A stretch of DNA of 64,000 nt. Origin: Paenibacillus amylolyticus. Its GTDB lineage: Bacteria > Bacillota > Bacilli > Paenibacillales > Paenibacillaceae. The notes under the pieces were generated by a model. It worked only from the letters and a program-made list of their open reading frames with translations, had not been told where the DNA came from and made no database searches. The translations under genes were made by a program, and so were the position numbers. The stretch is taken from contig NZ_CP121451.1 of assembly GCF_029689945.1 (NCBI RefSeq), positions 868,001 through 932,000 on the forward strand, written 5' to 3'. Position 1 is the first letter of the stretch; each line of letters opens with the position of its first letter. Positions 10,256 to 19,749 of this stretch are shown piece by piece.

Positions 10256-11353
10256 TTACTTGTCTGATGTTACGTTGCTAAACGGCTCCGTGCCTTTAGG
10301 CAGAATTTCCTTGTAAGTGAACTTCACCTCTGGGAAACCCTCGGCGTACGCTGTGTACTCATACAACTGGAAGAATACAACTGCACCTGTTGGCGTCACG
10401 TAGAAATCCTGGTCTTTATTCAACCCTTTATATCCATCGAGGTATCCACCGCGGGCTTTCAGTTGCTCGCCCACTTTTTTACCCAACGTCTCACGCATGG
10501 TTTTATTGTTTTGCAGGACATCATCTAATGTAAGCTCCTTGCCTGTGTCGAGTGCAAACGTGTGACCCGTGCGGTAAGTCATGCCATGTGCCCCTGCATA
10601 GTCCTCATAACGTTGAGTGATCAAACCCAGCACGCCGTTCTCATTGTAGGTCACGACATACGAAGTTTCCAAAGCATATGGACGTTTTGCGGTTGCTCCG
10701 CCGAATTCAGACGTTTGTTTTTTGAAAGCAGCAACAGCCGTGTCCACTTCATCTTTCAGCACTTTGTTAATCGCCGCTTCGGCCTCTTTGCTCGCCAGAC
10801 CACTCACTTGCGGATATTGTACATCAACCTCCGCATTTTTAACTGTCACGTTTACTTTTGTCGATTTAACCTGCACATTATTCTGCTTCACTTTGCTTAG
10901 GGTTAGCGTTTTTGTTTTGGCATCCCAGCTGCCCTGTACACCCAGATAATCTCTCATCGCAGAGAACGGGATGTACAATCGACCCTGAATCAATTTCGCT
11001 TCCACCTGAGGGTAATACCCGTTAATATAGACGTTTGGCTGTCCATCCATCAGGCTAACGGTCATCGCATTGTTGGCTGCTGTTACCGTATACGACTTGG
11101 TCTTCGCATCATATTTCAGGGTTCCGCCTGCCACGTCTTTAACTGCCGTAAGCGATACCCAAGTTGAGCCACCTTGCAGAAGTCCTTTTTGAGTCAGTGT
11201 TTTTCCACCCGATTTCAACGTTACCTCCGCCGGGGTTGTCACTTTCGAGGATACAGAAGCCGCTTGTACCGAACTATCCTGCCACACTGCACCGCTCCCC
11301 ACAATAATTCCTGCTGCAAGCAACGCACTTGTCCATTTTTTCCATGATGTCAT
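10256..11353 (-). CDS. Secreted protein with copper amine oxidase N-like and DUF3298/RsiV-like domains
   Basis: The 365-residue protein starts with a signal peptide (WKKWTSALLAAGIIVGSGAVW, likely cleavage near VQAA, residue 31). Residues about 40-155 resemble the copper amine oxidase N-terminal-like domain common in Paenibacillus exoproteins (FSAMRDYLGVQGSWDAKTKTLTL). Residues about 170-355 resemble the DUF4163/DUF3298 pair found in PdaC and in the anti-sigma factor RsiV, with the RYEDYAGAHGMTYRTGHTF motif. RsiV uses this fold to bind lysozyme, but no transmembrane cytoplasmic part is present here, so it is not an anti-sigma factor. A role at the cell wall is likely but unproven. Confidence 0.75.
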   Translation of the reverse strand: MTSWKKWTSALLAAGIIVGSGAVWQDSSVQAASVSSKVTTPAEVTLKSGGKTLTQKGLLQGGSTWVSLTAVKDVAGGTLKYDAKTKSYTVTAANNAMTVSLMDGQPNVYINGYYPQVEAKLIQGRLYIPFSAMRDYLGVQGSWDAKTKTLTLSKVKQNNVQVKSTKVNVTVKNAEVDVQYPQVSGLASKEAEAAINKVLKDEVDTAVAAFKKQTSEFGGATAKRPYALETSYVVTYNENGVLGLITQRYEDYAGAHGMTYRTGHTFALDTGKELTLDDVLQNNKTMRETLGKKVGEQLKARGGYLDGYKGLNKDQDFYVTPTGAVVFFQLYEYTAYAEGFPEVKFTYKEILPKGTEPFSNVTSDK

Positions 11354-11633
11354 ATATAAAACTCCTCTCTGAATTCACAATTAGGTATCATTGCGTATGT
11401 AATCCTGATCTGATCGCATATCTCATACGCTCACCTCTTCATTATAATTAACCCAATTTCGGAAAGGTTTACAGCTGCAGTTACAATGTTGATGAATATC
11501 CGGCGAAAAATATCATGGGATATGACCTTTTTGTCACGAACAACTATACAAAAAAGATACCAATAGACCACAGTTCTCTTCGCTTTAAAAAGTTACCCTC
11601 CTGTCCAACTTCTTCAAAGTTTGCTTTGCCAAC
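11354..11633. other. Upstream region of the DUF3298 protein gene
   Basis: A perfect TATAAT on the minus strand (11441-11446) lies about 90 bases upstream of the start codon at 11353. No consensus -35 is present; GTAAACC lies at about that distance, so an alternative sigma factor or activator is conceivable. No gene is seen in the rest. Confidence 0.45.
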
Positions 11634-11664
11634 AAAAAAGACTCTGTCCACAGGACAAAGTCTT
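11634..11664 (-). terminator. Terminator after the SIMPL-domain gene
   Basis: On the minus strand AAAGACTTTGTCC pairs with GGACAGAGTCTTT around a TGT loop and runs into TTTTTTG, 25 bases past the stop codon. Confidence 0.85.
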
Positions 11665-11688
11665 TGTCATTATTTCGTTCAATGATAT

Positions 11689-12441
11689 TTATTTCATTTC
11701 ATACGTAATATTCAGGATTGTGCTTACTTTAACCTGGCCTGTTTCAATCTCAGTGCCACCTGCTGTATCTGCTGCTTTGGACATCAAAGACTCACTTGCA
11801 TAGAACACAGGTACATTCGCGTCACCTTGGGTCACGGAAAGAACAGCACCGAGCTGACGTTTAACTGCTTTTGCAATGGCTCCAGCTTTTACATCTGCAT
11901 TCGCAACTGCTTTCTCGATCACTTGGGACTCATAACTTTCCGGATTTTCTACAGTAAAGCGCACGTTCTCAATATTGTTGGCACCTGCCCCTGAAGCAGC
12001 ATCGAGCAACTCGCCAATCTTGTCCATCTCACGATATGTGACCGTCAGCGTATGATGCGCGGTGTATCCTTTAATTTGTTGTCCGTCTTTTTCGCTATAC
12101 GTATAGTTGGGTTGTACAGAGAACTGACTCGTTTGAATGTCGTCTGCACTGATCTTCCACGTATTCTTCAGCAAGTTGGATACCTTTTGAACTTTGGCAG
12201 CATTCGCTTTTTGAGCAGATGCAGCTGTCTCTGCAGTACTGTTCACACCAATGGACAGATAAGCAATATCAGGCTTCACCTGAATCTCACCTTTACCCAC
12301 AACATTAATCACATTCTGTTGTACGCCCTGAACCTCTGCAGCGTAAGCATAGTTACCTGGTGCAACCCACGCCGTTCCTCCAACAAGCAACGTACTTGCC
12401 ACCAGCACCGCACCAAACGGTTTCATCCATTGTTTACCCAT
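11689..12441 (-). CDS. Secreted SIMPL-domain (DUF541) protein
   Basis: The 250-residue product has a signal peptide (residues 1-34, ending near YAYAA) followed by one SIMPL/DUF541 domain. Typical elements are INVVGKGEIQVKPDIAYLSIGV at the start of the domain and the paired repeats of about 100 residues (TAHHTLTVTYREMDKIGELLDAA). Family members such as BP26 of Brucella and YggE form ring-shaped oligomers with ill-defined roles in oxidative stress or envelope stability. I set the start at 12441, where AAGGAGG lies eight bases upstream. It is followed by its own terminator and seems to stand alone. Confidence 0.85.
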   Translation of the reverse strand: MGKQWMKPFGAVLVASTLLVGGTAWVAPGNYAYAAEVQGVQQNVINVVGKGEIQVKPDIAYLSIGVNSTAETAASAQKANAAKVQKVSNLLKNTWKISADDIQTSQFSVQPNYTYSEKDGQQIKGYTAHHTLTVTYREMDKIGELLDAASGAGANNIENVRFTVENPESYESQVIEKAVANADVKAGAIAKAVKRQLGAVLSVTQGDANVPVFYASESLMSKAADTAGGTEIETGQVKVSTILNITYEMK

Positions 12442-12553
12442 CACGATAGCCTCCTTGTGTGTTAACATCTCAAACTTTAATCGATTTGATACCTTAACAG
12501 ACGGGACAAATTCCATAATGTTGCACTTGACGATAGCAAAAACCTCAATAACG

Positions 12554-12577
12554 CAAAAAAGCCCCTTTCGGGACTTC
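12554..12577 (-). terminator. Terminator after the HPr-like gene
   Basis: AAGTCCC-GAAA-GGGGCTT followed by TTTTG on the minus strand lies 22 bases after the HPr-like stop. Confidence 0.75.
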
Positions 12578-12598
12578 TTCATGGAATAGAATCATATC

Positions 12599-12868
12599 TT
12601 ATTGGTTTTCAAGCTCTTCCTTGCTTACCAGACTAACTAAAGCGTTTACAGCCTGTTCGGCATCCGCGCCTTCTGCACTAATCTGGATTTCCGTACCTGT
12701 GCTAATCGCAAGGCTCATGATCCCCATGATACTTTTTGCATTAACTTTTTTGTCGTCCTTCTCGACGAACACTTCAGACGAGTACTTATTCGCTTCTTGA
12801 ACGAACAGTGCCGCAGGTCTGGCATGGAGACCCGTTTTCAAACGGACAACTACCGGGTGCTTTGTCAT
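12599..12868 (-). CDS. HPr-family phosphocarrier at the Crh position
   Basis: This 89-residue protein has the whole HPr fold. The locus after rapZ-yvcK-whiA is where Bacillus encodes Crh, the HPr paralogue that lacks the PTS histidine. Here His15 is present (GLHARPA), together with Ser46 in the HprK target site NAKSIMGIMSL. It should therefore accept phosphate both from enzyme I at His15 and from HprK at Ser46, and P-Ser form could act as CcpA co-repressor. HprK is encoded 31 kb away in this window. A clear terminator follows it and an extended -10 precedes it. Whether it is the only HPr of the organism cannot be told here. Confidence 0.9.
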   Translation of the reverse strand: MTKHPVVVRLKTGLHARPAALFVQEANKYSSEVFVEKDDKKVNAKSIMGIMSLAISTGTEIQISAEGADAEQAVNALVSLVSKEELENQ

Positions 12869-12927
12869 GGAAACTTACCCCCTATTATGAAATCTGGACA
12901 TTAAATACACAATTATATTTATACAAC

Positions 12928-12936
12928 ATTATACCA
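12928..12936 (-). promoter_or_regulatory. Extended -10 promoter of the HPr-like gene
   Basis: TGGTATAAT on the minus strand (-10 at 12928-12933) is an extended -10 with a weak -35, about 60 bases upstream of the HPr-like start. It suggests transcription independent of whiA. A weak CTCA/TGAG hairpin with a T-run at 12961-12985 could end the whiA transcript. Confidence 0.55.
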
Positions 12937-13122
12937 TTAACCCGTGCAGGACACTAGAAGAAAAAACTCAGGGTGCTTTGAGGGACACTATCTTGCCCAA
13001 TTTCATCTTTACAGAGCAAAATCAAAGGCCTAAGTAAAGTCTTCCAGATCCTTAACACAGATTTTCTCGACCTTTTCTGTTCATCAGAAGCAGCCGATCT
13101 TGTTAATTTACCCTACTCCGTC

Positions 13123-14061
13123 TTAACCATAACGTTCTGTACGCACTTTCTCAGCCAGCTCATCAATTTTGCGAAGCCGATGGTTCACTCCCGACTTGCT
13201 AACGGTACCTTTAAGGAGCTCGCCCACTTCCTTCAGATTGATATCCGGATGAGCCAGTCGAACCTCCGCCACCTCGCGGAGTTTCTCAGGCAGTGATTCC
13301 AGACCAACTTCCTTTTGCAGCAAACGGATATTATCAATTTGTCTTACTGCGGCACCAATCGTTTTATTCAGGTTGGCAGTCTCACAATTGACGATCCGGT
13401 TAACGGAGTTACGCATGTCACGCATAATCCGTACATCTTCAAATTTGAACAAGGCCTGATGAGCACCAATGATACTGAGCAGCTCAATGATTTTCTCGCC
13501 TTCCTTAATGTATAGGATGAATCCTTTTTTGCGTTCTATACACCGGGCATTTAGATGAAATTCATTCGCCAGATCAACCAGTGCCTGACAGTGCTCCTCA
13601 TACATGGATGCAATCTCCAGATGGTACGAGGACCCTTCCGGATTATTAACCGATCCACCGGCCAGAAATGCACCGCGAAGATAGGCCCGTTTACAGCAGT
13701 TCTGCTGGAACAGCTCCGTATTAATGCCTGGCGTAAACAGAAAACCTTCGGATACAATGTGAAGATTATTGAGAATCTCCTGTACCATGCTTGGAATACG
13801 AACAATATATACATTGTTCTTTTTCAGCCGCATTTTTTTGCGGACCAGTAATTCCGTATGCACTTGAAAATGCTTTTTAAGCAGAGAGTATGCCCGTCTT
13901 GCAATGGCGGCATTCTCCGTCGAAATATCCAAGATGACCTTTTTATTCGATAACTGCACCGCACCAAGCATACGGATGAGGGCTGAAAGTTCCGCCTTTT
14001 CGCAGCACGGTTCGCTCTCAATCATGGTTAACTCTTTTTTGGTCTGTGCTGCAAACGACAT
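13123..14061 (-). CDS. whiA: WhiA, sporulation/cell-division regulator
   Basis: The 312-residue product has the family layout: an N-terminal LAGLIDADG-homing-endonuclease-like fold (about residues 20-210, including [23 protein letters not shown]) and a C-terminal helix-turn-helix (about residues 250-305, [22 protein letters not shown]). WhiA is a DNA-binding factor required for sporulation septation in Streptomyces and affects FtsZ and chromosome segregation in Bacillus. The start ATG at 14061 follows GAGGTG. It is six bases behind the yvcK stop in the conserved rapZ-yvcK-whiA order. Confidence 0.95.
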   Translation of the reverse strand: MSFAAQTKKELTMIESEPCCEKAELSALIRMLGAVQLSNKKVILDISTENAAIARRAYSLLKKHFQVHTELLVRKKMRLKKNNVYIVRIPSMVQEILNNLHIVSEGFLFTPGINTELFQQNCCKRAYLRGAFLAGGSVNNPEGSSYHLEIASMYEEHCQALVDLANEFHLNARCIERKKGFILYIKEGEKIIELLSIIGAHQALFKFEDVRIMRDMRNSVNRIVNCETANLNKTIGAAVRQIDNIRLLQKEVGLESLPEKLREVAEVRLAHPDINLKEVGELLKGTVSKSGVNHRLRKIDELAEKVRTERYG

Positions 14062-14067
14062 GGGACT

Positions 14068-15053
14068 TCACCTCTTCCGTAACATCCAATTTTGTACCAG
14101 CTGGTAGATGTGATGACTTAACTTGTCGGCATCATGACGCAGATAGGTCTTAAACAGAACAAGGGTATCTGCAACCACCTGATAGCCGGCACTTTCGAGT
14201 ACATTCATATCCAGTACAACTGGTTTTGCTCCTTTTTCCGCATACTTATTCTGCACTTGCAGCGGAATATCCCCATTATTTACGATAACATAGTCGAAGA
14301 GCTGATGACCTATATGCTCATGTACCGCCTTAAGGTGGTCACTTACCGTATAGTTATCCGTTTCTCCCGGCTGTGTCATAACATTACAGATAAACATCTT
14401 CACGGCATCAGCCTCTACCACAGCTTCTGCAAGCTTAGGTACGAGCAGATTGGGAAGGATGCTTGTGTATAAGCTGCCTGGCCCAATCAGAATGGCGTCA
14501 GCTTGCCGAATGGCCTCTACTGCCTCTGGCAACGGCTCCACGTGATCCGGTTCAAGGAAAACACGTTTGATGCGCCCGCCTGCCTCAGGAATCTTGGACT
14601 CACCTGTTATAATTGTCCCATCTTCCATCTCGGCATGCAACACAACGGCCTGACCTGCGGCTGGCAATACCTCACCTCGAACGGCAAACACGCGGCTAAG
14701 TTCCCGCACTGCGGTTACAAAGTCGCCCGATATATCCGTCATTGCAGCCAAAATCAAATTCCCAGGCTGTGGCCTGCAAGCCCCGCGCCTGTATTGAAAC
14801 GGTACTTCAACATATCTGAAAGCAATGGTTCTACATCAGCCAGTGCCGTTAGCACGTTGCGAATGTCGCCCGGAGGCGGCATCTGTAGCTCGTTGCGCAG
14901 GATGCCTGAACTTCCACCGTCATCTGCAACCGTGACGATGGCCGTGATATCCAGCGGCTTCTCTTTCAAACCGCGTAACATCACGGATAATCCGGTTCCG
15001 CCGCCCATAACAACTATTCTCGGACGTTCTCTTCGTGGTCCGGCCTCTTTCAT
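14068..15053 (-). CDS. yvcK: YvcK/GlmR family protein, frameshifted in this sequence
   Basis: YvcK (GlmR) binds UDP-sugars and is needed for cell-wall precursor supply and cell shape during growth on gluconeogenic carbon. The N-terminal part (from 15053) shows [15 protein letters not shown] and [15 protein letters not shown]. The frame breaks at 14759-14760: GGGAATTTG reads to a stop, while adding one A restores [16 protein letters not shown], the family sequence. The remaining part continues to 14068 with [18 protein letters not shown] and [12 protein letters not shown]. Corrected length is about 328 residues, normal for the family. A base-call error is the likeliest cause. Confidence 0.9.
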
Positions 15054-15066
15054 CCCTTCACCCTCT

Positions 15067-15966
15067 TCAATGACGGTCCCGGTCAGCGTCGCGATGGCTC
15101 ACGGTGACAGCTTCTGTCTCGCTGCTTCCCAACATCTTGCCCAAATATTCCGATATTGCTACCGAACGATGCTTGCCTCCGGTACAGCCGATTCCAATAA
15201 TAACCTGGCTTTTGCCTTCCTTCCGGTATTGCGGAATCAGGAAATGCAGCATATCCAGCAGCTTGGTCAGAAACGCCTGTGTCTCTGGCCACTTCATAAC
15301 ATATTCATACACATCACTATTCTGTCCCGTATTCGGTCGCAAATGATCAATATAATGCGGATTCGGTAAAAAACGTACATCAAACACCAGATCAGCATCA
15401 ATCGGAATACCATATTTGAATCCGAACGACGTAATGTTCACCGACAGCATCTGGCTTTCCAGATGAGAAAAGCGGGATATGATGCGTTCTTTCAGTTGGG
15501 CAGGTTTCATTGTACTTGTATTCAGTACCTGAGTTGCGGAGTTTTTGAGTTCCTCCAACATCTTGCGTTCCAGTCGGATTCCATCCAGCGGCATGCCCTC
15601 AGGAGCCAGAGGATGTCTGCGCCTGCTTTCTTTGTAACGCTGAACAAGTACAGAATCTGTAGCGTCCAGGAATAAAATTTCGCAATGAATGGTAAAATGA
15701 TCTTTAATATAGTTCAACGACTCGGACAGAGCCGTAAAGAATTCACGCCCGCGCAGATCGATAACCAATGCAACCTTACCAATCTTACCGTTAGACTGTT
15801 CAATCAGTTCCGCAAATTTTGGAATCAATACCGGTGGCAGATTATCCACACAGAAGAAACCCAGATCCTCCAGGCTTTGTACTGCAATGGTTTTGCCAGC
15901 CCCGGACATGCCCGTAATGATAATGAGCGTGGCGCCTGTGCCTGGTAAGTCTTCACCTTCAAGCAT
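15067..15966 (-). CDS. rapZ: RapZ/YvcJ family RNase adapter and nucleotide-binding protein
   Basis: The 299-residue protein has a Walker A motif GMSGAGKT at residues 19-26, a Walker B-like [13 protein letters not shown], and the conserved C-terminal block [19 protein letters not shown]. In Escherichia coli RapZ guides RNase E to the GlmZ small RNA; in Bacillus YvcJ binds and hydrolyses GTP and influences competence. The start ATG at 15966 has AAGGAGG upstream. It is the first gene of the rapZ-yvcK-whiA unit, 13 bases before yvcK. Confidence 0.95.
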   Translation of the reverse strand: MLEGEDLPGTGATLIIITGMSGAGKTIAVQSLEDLGFFCVDNLPPVLIPKFAELIEQSNGKIGKVALVIDLRGREFFTALSESLNYIKDHFTIHCEILFLDATDSVLVQRYKESRRRHPLAPEGMPLDGIRLERKMLEELKNSATQVLNTSTMKPAQLKERIISRFSHLESQMLSVNITSFGFKYGIPIDADLVFDVRFLPNPHYIDHLRPNTGQNSDVYEYVMKWPETQAFLTKLLDMLHFLIPQYRKEGKSQVIIGIGCTGGKHRSVAISEYLGKMLGSSETEAVTVSHRDADRDRH

Positions 15967-16017
15967 AAATGTCCCCTCCTTATCATATTGCTGTCTTCAT
16001 ATATTGTTACGAGGTTA

Positions 16018-16968
16018 CTAGGAACGCAAGAGAAGACCTGCTGCACCCACAATACCTGCATTATTACCAAGTGTAGCTTCCAGAATCTGAACCCCTTCTT
16101 GCAGCGGTTCCGGTGTCAACTTAGCAAATACGGTACGTATTTCATCGAACAGGAAATTGCCCGCTTTGGATACGCCGCCACCAATGATGAACATCTCCGG
16201 GTTAATAACAGCAGCTACAGTCGCCATGGACTTGCCCAGGTAGAAGGCTGCACGGTTGACAATACGCTGGGCCACTTCATCGCCTGCCTTGGCAGCATCA
16301 AATACTTCTTTAGCTGCAATCTTGTCGACGAGTGCCAGTGATGTATGATCACCGCGTTCAACTGCATCCTTCGCCATACGGATAATCCCCGTTGCAGACG
16401 ATACCGTTTCCACACATCCCATTTTACCACAGCCGCACTTGATGGCCTCCAGATCAGGTACAACACTGATGTGACCCAGTTCTCCCGCCATGCCGGAGAA
16501 GCCTTGATAGATTTTCCCGTTCAAGATCAAACCTCCGCCAACGCCTGTACCGAGTGTATAACATACACAATTGTCCACGCCTTTACCAGCACCTGCCCAT
16601 ACTTCACCCAGTGCAGCCACGTTCGCATCGTTATCTATTTTGATTGGCTTGCCCAGACGTTCTTCCAGAATCGAACGAATGGCTACATTCCGAAATCCGA
16701 TGTTAGGGGCATGAACGATAATTCCCTCGCGTACATTCGTGAAACCGGCCACTCCAGCGCCTACACCCTCAAGCTGTTCCCAACTGTAAGGTGATTCGGC
16801 TACGATATGTCGGACATACTTCTCGATGTTGGCGATGACCGTGTCTACGCCCTTATCCACTTCAGTCGGTCCTTCATACGTATGCATTAGCTGACCTTGT
16901 TCATCGCATATACCGACTTTGATTGCTGTTCCGCCGAGATCGACCCCAACGTAGATTTTCTCAGACAT
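16018..16968 (-). CDS. glcK: ROK-family glucokinase
   Basis: This 316-residue kinase phosphorylates glucose to glucose 6-phosphate with ATP. It shows the phosphate-binding loop VGVDLGGTAIKVG at residues 7-19, the catalytic Asp114 in IDNDANVAALGE, and the ROK zinc site with Cys178, Cys180 and Cys185 (CGCGKMGCVE). The start at 16968 follows AAAGGTGG at eight bases. It is 50 bases upstream of rapZ and could be cotranscribed with it. Glucose specificity is inferred from close family resemblance. Confidence 0.9.
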   Translation of the reverse strand: MSEKIYVGVDLGGTAIKVGICDEQGQLMHTYEGPTEVDKGVDTVIANIEKYVRHIVAESPYSWEQLEGVGAGVAGFTNVREGIIVHAPNIGFRNVAIRSILEERLGKPIKIDNDANVAALGEVWAGAGKGVDNCVCYTLGTGVGGGLILNGKIYQGFSGMAGELGHISVVPDLEAIKCGCGKMGCVETVSSATGIIRMAKDAVERGDHTSLALVDKIAAKEVFDAAKAGDEVAQRIVNRAAFYLGKSMATVAAVINPEMFIIGGGVSKAGNFLFDEIRTVFAKLTPEPLQEGVQILEATLGNNAGIVGAAGLLLRS

Positions 16969-17327
16969 GCTGCAAGCCACCTTTATCTATCTAAAATAGT
17001 TTAAGTCCTACGTACCAACTATAATTGAAGGATACGCCTGGGTCAAGACGATAAGACCTCTGATACATCATGCTTTGACAGGGTTGTGAACCACATCACA
17101 CACCATTTATGAATACGTATACAATCTCATTGCCTTCATTGATGAACGCACGCATTATTCCTTCCTCCATAACAGAGGAAGCCTCAACTCATGATATTGC
17201 ATCTCCCCTCGTTCCATTCATAAAAGATGATCAATCTTCACCTCAACGTGGTGTCCCATCTCACTCCACTAACCACCAGTCATTCTCACGTAGAGAACCA
17301 TCGAATGACGGCACAACCAACACAAAA
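16969..17327. other. Intergenic region between the permease-like gene and glcK
   Basis: About 360 bases. A 94-codon plus-strand frame (17109-17393) is rich in Ser/Thr/Pro, has no ribosome-binding site and runs through the terminator hairpin, so I do not call it a gene. The glcK promoter should be here but is not obvious. Confidence 0.45.
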
Positions 17328-17365
17328 GCGCCTTCCACAGATGGAAGGCGCCTGACTTTTTACAA
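17328..17365. terminator. Strong hairpin terminator upstream of the AI-2E-type gene
   Basis: A perfect 10-bp stem GCGCCTTCCA/TGGAAGGCGC with a CAGA loop (17328-17351) is followed by CTGACTTTTT on the plus strand and TTTTGTG on the minus strand. It lies 60 bases beyond the stop of the permease-like gene, so it probably ends that minus-strand transcript. Confidence 0.75.
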
Positions 17366-17425
17366 AATATCTGAAGTTGTTCAATTGGATTGAACTCAGC
17401 CATTCTTCAGCTATACGTCACAACT

Positions 17426-18457
17426 TCACAGCTTCGATTCCACACGTACCGGCTCTTCTGTCTTCTCCATCTTGTTCACATCCAGAATATCAAGCAGGAA
17501 GACAAAGATTGGAATACCAATAATCAGTCCCCAGATTCCCAGGAAGTGTTGCGACAGAATCAGTACGATAAAGGTGTAGAACATCGGCAATTTGGTCTTG
17601 TGTGCCATCAGTTTTGGATTCAGGAAGTACGTCTCCAAGGCATGAATCACAATAATCATGATGATCACAATAATGCTTAATTTCAGTCCACCCATCTGGT
17701 ACCCAATCAGACAGAGCGGTACCAGTGAGATGATCACCCCCGCCACGGGCACCAGACTGAGCAGGAACACCAGAATGGTCAGCGCGAACAGATATGGGAA
17801 ACCCAGAATCCATAAGCCCAGGATCGTCAGCACTGTATTAAACACCGCAATAAGAAGCTGTGCCTCAATGACTTTACCAAAAGAAGACACGAATTTGTCT
17901 CCCAGATAAGCCACTTCATTATAGAACCATCCAATTTTACTTGTTTTGAACTTGGACGTGAACTTGTATATCTCTTGCTTCTGCAGCAGGAAGAACAGAC
18001 TCAGAATGATAACAAGCAGAATAAATTCCAGCCATTTGCTCAAAGCGAAAATATATTTCAATGCATCATTGGTGTAATTTTTAATATCGAAGGATTGAAG
18101 ATAACCCGCAATTTTGGATGCAAAATTATCACCATCTGCACTATCCAGAAATTTCATGATTTCGTTCGTTAACTGAACAACCTGATCCACGATTCGTGGT
18201 GAATATCTGGAGATACCGAGTACAATTACAGCAATAACGATGATATAGAGCAGGATGACCACAACTTTATAATTGATCGGAAACAAACGATTCAGGCCAC
18301 CTGTAATGAAGTGCTGTAACCTGTTCATGACATACGTCACCAGGAACAGCAACAGAATCATGTGCAGCATACTCCCCATACTGAACAAAACCAAACAGAA
18401 CAAGAGCAGGATCAAAAATCGTCTCACTGTCGTATTCTGTAACCAATCTTTTATCAT
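17426..18457 (-). CDS. AI-2E family (YueF/TqsA-like) membrane protein
   Basis: The 343-residue protein has about eight hydrophobic segments. Two near the N-terminus (residues 13-45) and a third (62-83) are followed by a long outside-facing stretch with PRIVDQVVQLTNEIMKFL. The C-terminal half carries the family hallmark of tightly packed membrane helices, including FLLSLVPVAGVIISLVPL and LETYFLNPKLMAHKTKLP. Members include autoinducer-2 exporter TqsA and Na/H antiporters, so the substrate cannot be assigned. The start is uncertain: ATG at 18457 or an upstream TTG three codons earlier with better GAGGTG spacing. Confidence 0.85.
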   Translation of the reverse strand: MIKDWLQNTTVRRFLILLLFCLVLFSMGSMLHMILLLFLVTYVMNRLQHFITGGLNRLFPINYKVVVILLYIIVIAVIVLGISRYSPRIVDQVVQLTNEIMKFLDSADGDNFASKIAGYLQSFDIKNYTNDALKYIFALSKWLEFILLVIILSLFFLLQKQEIYKFTSKFKTSKIGWFYNEVAYLGDKFVSSFGKVIEAQLLIAVFNTVLTILGLWILGFPYLFALTILVFLLSLVPVAGVIISLVPLCLIGYQMGGLKLSIIVIIMIIVIHALETYFLNPKLMAHKTKLPMFYTFIVLILSQHFLGIWGLIIGIPIFVFLLDILDVNKMEKTEEPVRVESKL

Positions 18458-18526
18458 TTCCCCCAAAATCTTCACCTCACAGCTAATATGCCCCATATGT
18501 ATACGAATTCATGCCCACTGTAGTTT

Positions 18527-18554
18527 CAAAAAAGAGAAGCCTTCCGGCTTCTCT
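18527..18554 (-). terminator. Terminator after trxB
   Basis: AGAGAAGCC/GGCTTCTCT with a four-base loop (18533-18554) is followed on the minus strand by TTTTTTGAAA, 65 bases past the trxB stop. Confidence 0.85.
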
Positions 18555-18618
18555 CATTTTATGAGACTTCCCGTTGTCTCTTATTGCTAGCTTATGCCTA
18601 ACCATATGCATGTCATGC

Positions 18619-19578
18619 TTATTTATCCAACGTTTCGCTCCAATCATGGACAATGCTTCCTTCAAGGAACTTCTCACAATCCATGGCGGCCATACATCCG
18701 GATCCTGCAGCCGTAATGGCTTGACGATACTTTGTATCCTGAACATCACCACAGGCGAATACGCCTGGTATATTGGTCTCCGTTGTTCCCGGTTTAACCA
18801 CAACATAGCCATGTTTGTCCAGCGTGATTGCATTACCCAGGAAACCGGTATTTGGTGTGTGACCAATGGCAACGAACACGCCATCTGCCTCAAGCAACTC
18901 TTCCTGCCCCGTCTCGTTGTTGCGCACCTTCAGTCCTTTGACACCCAGAGCTTCCGGTACGACCTCGAGTGGAGTACGGTTCAGCGCCCATTTCACCTTC
19001 TCATTGCTGCGAGCCCGATCCTGCATAATCTTGGATGCACGCAATTCATCCCGACGGTGAACCAATGTGACATCTGTTGCAAAACGAGTCAAGAAGCTCG
19101 CTTCCTCCATCGCAGAGTCTCCACCGCCCACGACCACGATTTTTTTGCCTCGGAAGAAGAAACCGTCACATGTCGCGCATGTGCTTACACCGCGTCCCAC
19201 ATTTTCCTGCTCACCCGGAATACCGAGATAACGAGCGGATGCACCTGTGGAGATGATAATCGATTCTGCTTCCAGTTCACCGATTCCTCCAACTTTGACC
19301 TTGAAGGGCGGTTTGCTGAAATCAACTTCCTCTACCCAACCATTTTTGAATTCGGCTCCAAACCGTTCAGCTTGCTTACGCATGTTGTCCATCAGTTCAG
19401 GACCCATGATACCTTGCGGGAAACCGGGGAAATTCTCAACTTCCGTTGTCGTCGTCAATTGACCACCCGGCTGAAGACCTTCGATAACCAGTGGTTTTAG
19501 ATTAGCACGAGCCAGATATATCGCTGCTGTCAGACCCGCAGGTCCCGTTCCGATCACAATCGTTCTGTATTTAGACAT
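18619..19578 (-). CDS. trxB: Thioredoxin reductase
   Basis: This 319-residue flavoprotein passes electrons from NADPH through FAD to thioredoxin. The FAD-binding GTGPAGLTAAIYLARA is at residues 10-25, the redox-active Cys134-Ala-Thr-Cys137 is intact, the NADPH loop VVVGGGDSAMEE follows, and the C-terminal FAD motif GVFACGDVQD is present. The trxB gene lies next to a TPR protein gene and near rapZ-yvcK-whiA, as in Bacillus. Its start at 19578 is preceded by AAGGAGG. Confidence 0.97.
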   Translation of the reverse strand: MSKYRTIVIGTGPAGLTAAIYLARANLKPLVIEGLQPGGQLTTTTEVENFPGFPQGIMGPELMDNMRKQAERFGAEFKNGWVEEVDFSKPPFKVKVGGIGELEAESIIISTGASARYLGIPGEQENVGRGVSTCATCDGFFFRGKKIVVVGGGDSAMEEASFLTRFATDVTLVHRRDELRASKIMQDRARSNEKVKWALNRTPLEVVPEALGVKGLKVRNNETGQEELLEADGVFVAIGHTPNTGFLGNAITLDKHGYVVVKPGTTETNIPGVFACGDVQDTKYRQAITAAGSGCMAAMDCEKFLEGSIVHDWSETLDK

Positions 19579-19749
19579 ATAGATACAGCCTCCTTAATTA
19601 AGGTGAGAAAGTGTTGTACTAGCGATGAACTTGCCAAGATGATATCCTACAGGCATTTACAAGGCCCATTCGTTAAGTTTACCCGTTTTCCCGGTTATTG
19701 TATCCTTCACCTCATGATGTCTTTCTGAAAACAAGTGAGGGCCAATTTT

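Noticed and set aside
17109..17393. Possible 94-codon plus-strand gene after glcK
   Set aside because: No ribosome-binding site, low-complexity Ser/Thr/Pro content, and it runs through a strong terminator hairpin.
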